DNA of 10,101 nucleotides from positions 1-10,101 of the forward strand of contig CACZPA010000142.1 of assembly GCA_902782895.1 (NCBI GenBank). The letters run 5' to 3'. This DNA is from an uncultured Eubacteriales bacterium. GTDB taxonomy: Bacteria > Bacillota > Clostridia > Lachnospirales > Bianqueaceae. A program made the position numbers and the translations under genes. The first letter of the stretch is position 1, and each line of letters starts with the position of its first letter. The notes under the pieces are model-generated. The model did not search any database. It was not told the DNA's origin and saw only the letters and a list, made by a program, of their open reading frames with translations. Shown one piece after another: positions 1 through 5,412 of the stretch.

Positions 1-458
1 ACGAGGATTCCGTCGGCCTCCGAGGCGTAACGGTCGCAATAGACGGGCTTGCCGTTTTCCGCCGGACCCAACACGACGGTTTCCATCGAAGAGCAGATCT
101 CACAGCCCATCGTTTCTTCGGTAATTCCGAACGCCGCGATTACGGATTTCTGTCCCTCCGCCGTCGCTCCGCCATGGCTGCCCATAGCCGGCACGATAAA
201 AGGCACAGCACCTTTCGCCTTCACATAATCCACGACCGCCCGCAGGATCAGGGCGATATTGGAAATGCCCCGGCTGCCGGCGGTGATCGCGATCCGCATG
301 CCCGGCTGAATCCGCTGCGATACGGCATTCGCGTCCAGACCGCTCACGATCAGAGAAGGAATCTCGTCCTTCTCCAGATGCGTATCGTCAAAATGCTGCT
401 CAACAAGCGCCATATTTGGCAGGAAAGTGTCCTGCAGTAGACTTCCGATTGCTCCCAT
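1..458 (-). CDS. LarA-like (DUF2088, lactate racemase superfamily) protein, N-terminal part
   Basis: This open reading frame enters the window from the left, so only its first 152 residues are visible. The ATG at 458-456 has an AGGAG ribosome binding site at 466-470 with 7 nt spacing. The visible part resembles the N-terminal domain of the nickel-pincer lactate racemase (LarA) superfamily. It has a TAGSRGI segment (residues 59-65) where LarA enzymes carry their DxTR substrate-binding motif, and MGSHGGATAEGQ (92-103) where the LarA active-site histidine lies. It ends in a conserved YCDRYASEADGIL stretch. The DxTR aspartate is replaced, so this is a divergent branch and need not act on lactate. 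It starts 12 nt after the UxaA-type gene and is surely in the same operon. A hydroxy-acid racemase or epimerase role is inferred from family and context. The C-terminal half, with the remaining cofactor residues, lies outside the window. Confidence 0.75.
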   Translation of the reverse strand, partial: MGAIGSLLQDTFLPNMALVEQHFDDTHLEKDEIPSLIVSGLDANAVSQRIQPGMRIAITAGSRGISNIALILRAVVDYVKAKGAVPFIVPAMGSHGGATAEGQKSVIAAFGITEETMGCEICSSMETVVLGPAENGKPVYCDRYASEADGIL

Positions 459-470
459 GGCTGATCTCCT

Positions 471-1631
471 TTACGCGTAATTGCTGACACGCGCGATCGC
501 GGTCTCGACAAACCCGAGCTCCTCGGCGCGGGTCTTTTTGCCGTTGACGGTCTCCATCAGGATACCGAACAGGTCGTCCGTTATCTCCGCAAGGCTCTGC
601 GGTCCGTAGATCACGGGACTCGCGTCAAAATCCGTATTGTCCCGCATCTTCAGCCATGTTTCGCGGTTGCCGGTGATCTTGATGACAGGTACCAGCGGAT
701 GTCCGGTCGGTGTGCCGCGGCCGCTCGAGAAGATGATGACCTGCGCGCCGCCGGCGACCATTCCGGCGATGGAGGAGGGGTCATTGCCCGGCGTGTCCAT
801 GATGACGAGCCCCTTTTTGTCGACCGGCCTCGCGTAATCATAGACAGCCTGGATATCCCGATGGCCGCCCTTGTGGATGCAGCCGAGGGATTTCTCCTCG
901 AGGGTCGTGATCCCGCCCGCGATATTGCCGGGAGAGGGATTGCCGTTGCGTACGAGCTCTCCGACGCGCGCGAGCGATTCCTCGTAACGCTGAATAATGA
1001 ACAGAATTCTGTCCCGAACCTCTTTGTTAATGGCGCGCCGTGCTAGGATGTGCTCCGCGCCGATGAATTCCGTCGTCTCGCTCAGGATCGCCGTGGCGTC
1101 CGCGTCGACCAGCCGGTCGCAGATCTCGCCGATCAGCGGATTCGCGGCCAGGCCGCTTGTCGGATCGGAACCGCCGCACTCCGTCCCAAGGATCAGCTCG
1201 GAGAGGGGGAATTCCTCGCGCTCCTGCTGTGCGGCTTCCTGCGCGAGCTCCTCCGCGTACTGAACGCCGAGCGCTTCGGCCTTCAGCGTGCCGCCGACCT
1301 CCTGGATGATGACCTGGCGGAGCGGCTTGTTGGTCTTCTCGCGGATCGCGGCAACGACGCGGTCCATCTGGCAGTTTTCACAGCCGAGCGAAACGACGAC
1401 GGTCCCGTAAACATTGGGGTTCGCGGCGTATCCGGAGAGGACGTCCATGGTCCAGACCTCATCCGCAGGCACCTGGGAGCAGCCGACCTGATTGTGAAAG
1501 CTGACGGCGCCTTCTACGCGCCGGGCGATTTTATCGGTAACGTCGCTTGCGCAGACGCTCGCCGGCAGCACCAGCACATGATTGCGGACGCCGACGCGGC
1601 CGTCCGGCCTTCTGTATCCTGAAAAAGTCAT
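471..1631 (-). CDS. UxaA-family hydro-lyase, large (catalytic) subunit
   Basis: This 386-residue protein matches the large C-terminal domain of the altronate/galactarate dehydratase family (UxaA/GarD). It opens with the signature RRPDGRVGVRNHV (residues 7-19). Further family motifs are GCSQ (50-53), GCENCQ (83-88), TECGGSDPTSG (150-160), SETTEFIGAEHIL (184-196), NPSPGNIAGGITTLEEKSLG (231-250) and SSGRGTPTGHP (302-312). The cysteines and histidines in these motifs are candidate metal ligands. In E. coli UxaA this domain is fused behind a SAF domain; here the SAF part is the separate upstream gene, so the pair should form one two-subunit enzyme. Such split pairs include altronate-type dehydratases and the sulfolactate sulfo-lyase SuyA/SuyB, and the sequence alone does not decide between them. 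The start has a GGAGG site at 1637-1641. The gene follows the SAF gene after 65 nt. Confidence 0.88.
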   Translation of the reverse strand: MTFSGYRRPDGRVGVRNHVLVLPASVCASDVTDKIARRVEGAVSFHNQVGCSQVPADEVWTMDVLSGYAANPNVYGTVVVSLGCENCQMDRVVAAIREKTNKPLRQVIIQEVGGTLKAEALGVQYAEELAQEAAQQEREEFPLSELILGTECGGSDPTSGLAANPLIGEICDRLVDADATAILSETTEFIGAEHILARRAINKEVRDRILFIIQRYEESLARVGELVRNGNPSPGNIAGGITTLEEKSLGCIHKGGHRDIQAVYDYARPVDKKGLVIMDTPGNDPSSIAGMVAGGAQVIIFSSGRGTPTGHPLVPVIKITGNRETWLKMRDNTDFDASPVIYGPQSLAEITDDLFGILMETVNGKKTRAEELGFVETAIARVSNYA

Positions 1632-1696
1632 ATGAGCCTCCGTTATATTGGATTCCGGCAGAGCCCGCCGGTCAGGGAAAAAACCGACGCGCCGCT
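1632..1696 (-). other. Intergenic spacer between SAF and UxaA-type large-subunit genes
   Basis: This is the only sizeable gap inside the minus-strand operon. It holds the GGAGG ribosome binding site of the large subunit (1637-1641) and a short inverted repeat, CCGGC at 1655-1659 with GCCGG at 1667-1671. No run of T follows the repeat on the minus strand, so it is not an intrinsic terminator. It could be a weak RNA-processing or stability element that sets the ratio of the two subunits, but nothing here proves that. Confidence 0.35.
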
Positions 1697-1981
1697 TTAG
1701 ACAAGCTTTTCGCGGACGCTGACAACGTTGTGGATGTGCACGTGCTCGCCCGCGCGGATGTCCGCACCGGCTTCCCCGATATGCTCGCCGTATTTGACGA
1801 TTTTCTCGCCCTTCGCGATGTCGCGCACAGCGAATTTGTGATAAATGGGGATATCCGTGACAGCTGTTACGGAATGCTCCGTCTGATCAGGCGTGATCCA
1901 GGTGAGGAGAGCCCCCGCGGAAACGGGTTCTACCGCGACAGCCACGTTGTCGGTCTGACTGATGATCACTGCGTTTCTCAT
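1697..1981 (-). CDS. SAF-domain small subunit of UxaA-family hydro-lyase
   Basis: This 94-residue protein is a single SAF domain of the kind found at the N terminus of UxaA/GarD dehydratases and as the free subunit SuyA. The diagnostic part is the central to C-terminal stretch, with IPIYHKFAV (residues 44-52), KGEKIVKYGEHIG (57-69) and GEHVHIHNV (78-86). It should pair with the UxaA-type large subunit encoded next and contribute to substrate binding or gating of the active site. Its ATG overlaps the stop codon of the upstream beta-subunit gene as ATGA at 1981-1978, which implies translational coupling. A GGAGG site lies at 1992-1996. Length is normal for a stand-alone SAF subunit. The substrate is unknown. 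Confidence 0.87.
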   Translation of the reverse strand: MRNAVIISQTDNVAVAVEPVSAGALLTWITPDQTEHSVTAVTDIPIYHKFAVRDIAKGEKIVKYGEHIGEAGADIRAGEHVHIHNVVSVREKLV

Positions 1982-2727
1982 TTTACCGTTTCCTCCTGAA
2001 CTGTTCTGTACTGCTGAGGCGCGGTTCTGTAGAGATCCGTCCCTTCGCAGTCGATAACGACCGTCGCGGGGAAATCCTTCACGGTCAGCCGTCTGACGGC
2101 TTCCGTTCCGAGGTCCTCATAGCAGACGGTTTCACTCGCGATAATGCATTTGGAAAGCAGAGCCCCGGCTCCGCCCGTCGCCGCGAAATAAACCGCGGTA
2201 TTTTTTTGCATGGACGTGATGACGGCCTCCGAACGGTCGCCTTTGCCGATCATCGCGGCAAGTCCGGCGTCCATCAGGGTCGGCGCATAGGCGTCCATCC
2301 GTCCGCTCGTCGTCGGACCGGCCGCGCCAAGCACCTGCCCGGGCCGCGGAGGCGTCGGGCCGACGTAATAGATGACGGCGTCCCGAATGTCAAAAGGCAG
2401 CGGCTGCCCTGCGGCAAGCGCTTCGCAAAGCCGTTTGTGGGCGGCGTCTCGGGCGGTATAGACCGTCCCGGAGATCAGCACGGTATCGCCCGCGTGCAGC
2501 GAACGGATTACGTCCCGGCTGAACGGCGCGGTCAGTCTGCGCACCGTGGCGTCCGCGGCCTTCGCCGGATTCGCGCCGGCAGCTGCGCCGCTGCAATTCA
2601 CGTCCGTGGCAGATCCGCCATAATTCGCGCCGGCGGCAGCGCCGCTGCAATTCACGTCCGTGGCAGATCCGCCATAATTCGCGTCCGCGGCAGCGCCGCT
2701 GCAAGATGTATTCTTTATCGCATTCAT
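1978..2727 (-). CDS. Fumarase/L-tartrate dehydratase-type beta subunit with repeat-containing N-terminal extension
   Basis: From about residue 61 onward this 249-residue protein is a typical beta subunit of the class I fumarase/L(+)-tartrate dehydratase family (FumB C-terminal domain, TtdB-like). It shows the motifs GDTVLISGTVYTARDAAHKRL (residues 80-100), YYVGP (120-124), GPTTSGRMDAYAP (137-149) and MIGKG (159-163). It should bind the alpha subunit encoded just upstream and complete the hydro-lyase active site. Stand-alone beta subunits usually have about 185-200 residues and begin directly at the conserved fold. Here about 60 extra residues precede it, and residues 9-53 are made of 2.5 copies of an 18-residue repeat rich in Gly, Ala, Asn and Ser. 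The ATG at 2727 has a good GGGAGGG ribosome binding site about 6 nt upstream, so the extension is probably translated. A GTG at codon 62 is a possible but weaker start. Confidence 0.87.
   Translation of the reverse strand: MNAIKNTSCSGAAADANYGGSATDVNCSGAAAGANYGGSATDVNCSGAAAGANPAKAADATVRRLTAPFSRDVIRSLHAGDTVLISGTVYTARDAAHKRLCEALAAGQPLPFDIRDAVIYYVGPTPPRPGQVLGAAGPTTSGRMDAYAPTLMDAGLAAMIGKGDRSEAVITSMQKNTAVYFAATGGAGALLSKCIIASETVCYEDLGTEAVRRLTVKDFPATVVIDCEGTDLYRTAPQQYRTVQEETVK
2569..2703 (-). repeat. In-frame 54-bp tandem repeat, 2.5 copies, in the beta-subunit gene
   Basis: Two adjacent 54-bp units, 2587-2640 and 2641-2694, differ at only two positions, and partial units flank them on both sides. 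Because 54 is a multiple of three, the array encodes an 18-residue unit that starts CSGAAA(G/D)AN and continues YGGSATDVN. The near identity at DNA level points to recent slippage or duplication. Copy changes would alter the length of the N-terminal tail without shifting the frame. Confidence 0.9.
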
Positions 2728-2748
2728 TTCTTTCCCTCCCCGCGGCCT

Positions 2749-3597
2749 TTACAGAACCGCGCTCTCATGGCGCGCGACGTGACAGTTCAGGCAGACCGCG
2801 ACCGGCAGCCCGCCGATATGAGTCGCGTAGGGCTCGACCGCAAGCCACAGCGCGGTCGTCGTGCCGCCAAGCCCTTGCGGTCCGATACCGAGACCGTTCA
2901 CCCGATCGAGCAGATCCTTCTCAAAATCTGCCCAGAACGGATCCTCTGAATGCCGGCCGACCGGCCGCAGCAGCGCTTCTTTCGCGAGCTCGGCGCATTT
3001 TTCAAAACTGCCTCCAACCCCGACGCCGATGACAAGCGGCGGACATGCGCTTGCGCCGGTTTCCCGCACTGTCGTCAGGACCGCTTCGCGGATGCCGTCG
3101 GCGCCCTGAGAAGGCTTCAGCATATACAGTCGGCTCATGTTTTCACTGCCGATGCCTTTCGGCGCGACCGTGATCTCAAAACTGTCCCCGGGAACCACAT
3201 GATAATGAATGATGGCCGGCGTATTGTTGCCGGTATTGGTCCGCCGCAGCGGATCGGCGACGACGGATTTGCGCAGATAGCCTGCGGTGTAGCCGTCCGC
3301 GACGCCCGCGTGGATCGCTTCTTCCAGGGATCCTCCGATAAAGTGTACTTCCTGCCCGATCGTCACAAAGACGACGGCAAGGCCTGTATCCTGACAGATC
3401 GGCGTACCGGCAGCACGCGCGATGTCCGCGTTCTCCACAAGCTGGCCGAGGATATTGCGGCCAACCGGTGACGCTTCGGTCGTCTGTGCCTTACGGATCG
3501 CTTCGTAGACGGCCGGATCAACGATCGTATTGGCGCGGATGCACAGCTTTGCGACCGCGTCCAGAACCGCGGATACGTTAATTTCACGAATAGACAT
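2749..3597 (-). CDS. Fumarase/L-tartrate dehydratase-type alpha subunit (Fe-S hydro-lyase)
   Basis: This 282-residue protein has the full alpha domain of the class I fumarase/L(+)-tartrate dehydratase family, which binds a [4Fe-4S] cluster and dehydrates malate- or tartrate-like 2-hydroxy acids. Visible motifs are PICQDTG with C68, NTGNNTPAIIHY (residues 121-132), APKGIGSENMS (145-155), SACPPLVIGVGVGG with C185, GPQGLGGTTTALW (239-251) and CLNCHVARH with C269 and C272. C68, C185 and C272 are the likely cluster ligands. Length is normal for a split alpha subunit. It is the first gene of the minus-strand operon; 21 nt separate it from the beta subunit. The ATG at 3597 lies behind a purine-rich GGAAGGG stretch. 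Fumarate, tartrate or another hydroxy acid are all possible substrates, since subfamily assignment needs a phylogeny. Confidence 0.9.
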   Translation of the reverse strand: MSIREINVSAVLDAVAKLCIRANTIVDPAVYEAIRKAQTTEASPVGRNILGQLVENADIARAAGTPICQDTGLAVVFVTIGQEVHFIGGSLEEAIHAGVADGYTAGYLRKSVVADPLRRTNTGNNTPAIIHYHVVPGDSFEITVAPKGIGSENMSRLYMLKPSQGADGIREAVLTTVRETGASACPPLVIGVGVGGSFEKCAELAKEALLRPVGRHSEDPFWADFEKDLLDRVNGLGIGPQGLGGTTTALWLAVEPYATHIGGLPVAVCLNCHVARHESAVL

Positions 3598-3626
3598 GGG
3601 GATCCCTTCCTTTCCCGGTGATAGAC

Positions 3627-3643
3627 GTCCGGAAGTACCGGAC
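3627..3643 (-). promoter_or_regulatory. Inverted repeat at the predicted 5' end of the hydro-lyase operon mRNA
   Basis: GTCCGG and CCGGAC form a perfect 6-bp inverted repeat around a 5-nt centre (AAGTA on the plus strand). It sits immediately downstream of the predicted transcription start near 3644. It may be an operator or a 5' stem-loop that stabilises the transcript; no T-run follows, so it is not a terminator. Confidence 0.4.
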
Positions 3644-3650
3644 AGCTTCG

Positions 3651-3679
3651 ATTATACACGCAACGCGCACGGCGCGCAA
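3651..3679 (-). promoter_or_regulatory. Predicted sigma-A promoter of the hydro-lyase operon
   Basis: On the minus strand a perfect TATAAT -10 box (3656-3651) is preceded by TTGCGC (3679-3674), a partial match to the -35 consensus, at exactly 17 bp. Transcription would start near 3644, leaving a leader of about 47 nt before the alpha-subunit ATG. Confidence 0.65.
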
Positions 3680-3693
3680 GAGCAAGAAATGAC

Positions 3694-3722
3694 TTGCATA
3701 TTCTTTGCCGCTGCGATATACT
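3694..3722 (+). promoter_or_regulatory. Predicted sigma-A promoter of the aminopeptidase gene
   Basis: TTGCAT (3694-3699) and TATACT (3717-3722) are separated by 17 bp. Transcription would begin near 3729, about 43 nt before the ATG. Its -35 box lies only 14 bp from the -35 box of the divergent hydro-lyase promoter, so the two promoters are back to back and could share regulation. Confidence 0.65.
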
Positions 3723-3730
3723 GACAAAAG

Positions 3731-3744
3731 TGCAGTTAACTGCA
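3731..3744. promoter_or_regulatory. Perfect 14-bp palindrome, possible operator
   Basis: TGCAGTTAACTGCA is a perfect palindrome. It also belongs to a 10-bp direct repeat, because TGCAGTTA recurs at 3731 and 3741. It lies just after the predicted start of the aminopeptidase transcript, a common place for a repressor site. The binding protein is unknown, and a chance occurrence cannot be excluded. Confidence 0.35.
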
Positions 3745-3771
3745 GTTACGAAGAAACAGGAGGTCACAGTA

Positions 3772-5151
3772 ATGAGAGACAAGACTTTGTGGTCCACGTA
3801 TACGGACGAACAGAAGCAGGAAATGTTCCGCTTCACCGAAGAATACAGGAAGTTCCTTTCCCGCTGCAAGACGGAACGGGAATGCGTGACCGCGATGGTT
3901 GAGATCGCCGAGGCCGCCGGCTACCGTAATCTGGACGAAGTGCTGGCAAGCGGGGACAAGCTTCAGGCAGGCGACAAGGTCTACGGCAATAACCGCGGCA
4001 AAATGCTCGTGCTCCTGCGTGTCGGCCGCAAGCCGATCGAGCAGGGCATGAATATCCTCGGCGCGCATATCGATTCTCCGCGTCTCGATCTCAAGATCAA
4101 TCCGCTCTATGAGGACAGCGGTTTCGCGATGTTCAAAACGCATTATTACGGCGGCATCAAGAAGTACCAGTGGGTCGCGCGTCCGATGGCCATCCACGGC
4201 GTTGTGGCGAAGAAGGACGGCTCCGTGGTCAATGTCGTGGTCGGAGAGGATCCGTCGGATCCGGTCATCGGCATCAGCGATCTGCTGATCCATCTGGCCA
4301 AGGATCAGATGCAGAAATCTGCTGCCGAAGTCATCACCGGAGAGGGACTGAACCTTACCGTCGGCAGCATCCCGGCCGCAAATGAAGACAAAGAGCCCGT
4401 CAAGAAGCAGATTCTGGCGCTTCTGGCGGAGAAATACGGCATGACCGAGGATGATTTCCAGTCTGCCGAGTTTGAGATCGTTCCCGCGGGCGAGGCGCGC
4501 GATTACGGCCTGGACCGCAGCATGATTCTCGGATACGGCCATGACGACCGCGTCTGCGCGTATCCGTCCCTCGCGGCGCTTCTGGACGTTCCGGATCCGG
4601 AGACGACCGCCGTTACCGTCCTGACCGATAAGGAAGAGATCGGCAGCGTTGGCGCGACCGGCATGCATTCCCAGTATTTCAACAATATGATCGCGGACGT
4701 TATGTCCCTGGCGGGCGGATACTGCGAGCGCAAGCTGCGCCACGCGCTGGCTAATTCACACATGCTTTCCTCGGACGTTTCCGTAGGATTCGATCCGAAT
4801 TATCCGGAAGTGACGGAGAAGAACAACACGCCTTATTTCGGGTACGGACCGGTCCTCAATAAATATACAGGGTCCCGCGGCAAATCCGGATCCAATGACG
4901 CGACAGCCGAATATATCGCCAGCCTGCGCCGTCTTTTCGACGAGGAAAAGATCGCGTTCCAGATGGGCGAGCTCGGACGTGTGGATCAGGGCGGCGGCGG
5001 CACGATCGCCTATATCCTCGCGAATTACGCGATGGACGTTATCGACGTCGGCGTACCGGTGCACAGCATGCACGCGCCGGCCGAGGTCGTGTCCAAAGCG
5101 GACGTTTATGAGACCTACCGCGCGTACTGCGCGTTCCTGGAGAAGTTCTGA
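3772..5151 (+). CDS. M18-family zinc aminopeptidase
   Basis: This 459-residue protein is a cytosolic M18 (aspartyl aminopeptidase/aminopeptidase I) metallopeptidase, which removes N-terminal residues, often acidic ones, from peptides using two zinc ions. The expected ligands are visible by motif: H99 in GAHIDSPRLDLK, D258 in GYGHDDR as the bridging ligand, E288-E289 in DKEEIGSVGATGMHS, D335 in SSDVSVGFDP and H434 in HSMHAPAEV. SGSNDATAEY (residues 372-381) is a further conserved block. There is no signal peptide. The ATG at 3772 is chosen because an AGGAGG site at 3758-3763 precedes it by 8 nt; the upstream TTG at 3694 lies inside the promoter. The gene is monocistronic as far as can be seen and diverges from the hydro-lyase operon. 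Length is normal for bacterial M18 enzymes. Confidence 0.94.
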   Translation: MRDKTLWSTYTDEQKQEMFRFTEEYRKFLSRCKTERECVTAMVEIAEAAGYRNLDEVLASGDKLQAGDKVYGNNRGKMLVLLRVGRKPIEQGMNILGAHIDSPRLDLKINPLYEDSGFAMFKTHYYGGIKKYQWVARPMAIHGVVAKKDGSVVNVVVGEDPSDPVIGISDLLIHLAKDQMQKSAAEVITGEGLNLTVGSIPAANEDKEPVKKQILALLAEKYGMTEDDFQSAEFEIVPAGEARDYGLDRSMILGYGHDDRVCAYPSLAALLDVPDPETTAVTVLTDKEEIGSVGATGMHSQYFNNMIADVMSLAGGYCERKLRHALANSHMLSSDVSVGFDPNYPEVTEKNNTPYFGYGPVLNKYTGSRGKSGSNDATAEYIASLRRLFDEEKIAFQMGELGRVDQGGGGTIAYILANYAMDVIDVGVPVHSMHAPAEVVSKADVYETYRAYCAFLEKF

Positions 5152-5257
5152 TCGGGCGCGCCCGGACACAGCAGGCACGCGCCGAACGCAGCAGCCGAGG
5201 CGCGGCCGCACCTGTCCAGCGCGTCCATAACAGCCGCGCCGGACGCAGCAAACAGGC
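5152..5257. other. GC-rich non-coding stretch after the aminopeptidase gene
   Basis: No gene or clear intrinsic terminator is visible here. A perfect 12-bp palindrome, CGGGCGCGCCCG (5153-5164), starts directly after the aminopeptidase stop codon but has no T-run behind it. A short imperfect direct repeat with core CGCGCCG(A/G)ACGCAGCA occurs at 5178 and again at 5235. Transcription of the aminopeptidase may end by another mechanism or read on. Confidence 0.4.
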
Positions 5258-5286
5258 TTGACAGCCGGACACAAGGGTGCTATACT
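5258..5286 (+). promoter_or_regulatory. Near-consensus sigma-A promoter
   Basis: TTGACA (5258-5263), a perfect -35 box, is followed after exactly 17 bp by TATACT (5281-5286), one base from the -10 consensus. Transcription should begin near 5293. This is the strongest promoter in the window and drives the structured RNA that follows. Confidence 0.85.
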
Positions 5287-5292
5287 GAAGCC

Positions 5293-5391
5293 AGTTCCGC
5301 CATATCGGCGGAGTTGCTCACCTCGTTTTAATAAGAATCCCCGTTTCTTATTAAACCCTTTCCGGCAATCATCAGGATTGCCGGTTTTTTT
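5293..5391 (+). ncRNA. Structured RNA of about 100 nt: small RNA or terminated leader
   Basis: The predicted transcript folds into three consecutive hairpins. The first has TCCGCC (5296-5301) paired with GGCGGA (5307-5312). The second has a perfect 11-bp stem, TTTAATAAGAA (5327-5337) with TTCTTATTAAA (5345-5355), and a C-rich loop TCCCCGT. The third is an intrinsic terminator. The first two are joined by an unpaired GTTGCTCACCTCG segment. No open reading frame with a ribosome binding site is visible inside. The exposed CACCTC and TCCCC resemble the C-rich seeds with which small RNAs of Gram-positive bacteria bind Shine-Dalgarno sequences. Alternatively it is a cis-acting attenuator of the AraC-type gene that starts 22 nt after the T-run. 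It may belong to an already known Clostridia RNA motif; I could not assign an Rfam family with confidence. Confidence 0.7.
5362..5391 (+). terminator. Rho-independent terminator
   Basis: CCGGCAATC (5362-5370) pairs perfectly with GATTGCCGG (5376-5384) around the loop ATCAG, and seven T residues follow (5385-5391). It ends the structured RNA and lies between its promoter and the AraC-type gene, so any expression of that gene from this promoter must read through it. Confidence 0.92.
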
Positions 5392-5412
5392 GGAGAAAAA
5401 TACAGAGATAAT

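Noticed and set aside
1050..1622. 190-codon plus-strand frame opposite the UxaA-type large subunit
   Set aside because: The minus-strand frame carries the complete UxaA signature set. The plus frame is a low-complexity Arg/Ala/Asp shadow.
2569..2704. Possible CRISPR array
   Set aside because: The repeats are directly adjacent 54-bp units without spacers and lie in frame within a gene, so this is a coding tandem repeat.
2206..2949. 247-codon plus-strand frame across the repeat and both tartrate dehydratase-type genes
   Set aside because: It spans the end of one real gene and the start of the other on the opposite strand, repeats the 54-bp array in another frame, and has no family match.
3694..3771. 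Extended TTG start for the aminopeptidase
   Set aside because: The TTG is the -35 box of the predicted promoter, and the 26 extra residues have no family support. The ATG at 3772 has an ideal AGGAGG site.
3736..4743. 335-codon open frame on the minus strand opposite the aminopeptidase gene
   Set aside because: The plus-strand M18 protein has all catalytic motifs across this span. The antisense product has no recognisable domain.
5153..5164. CGGGCGCGCCCG palindrome as terminator of the aminopeptidase gene
   Set aside because: It has no loop and no T-run. It is more likely a chance GC-rich palindrome.
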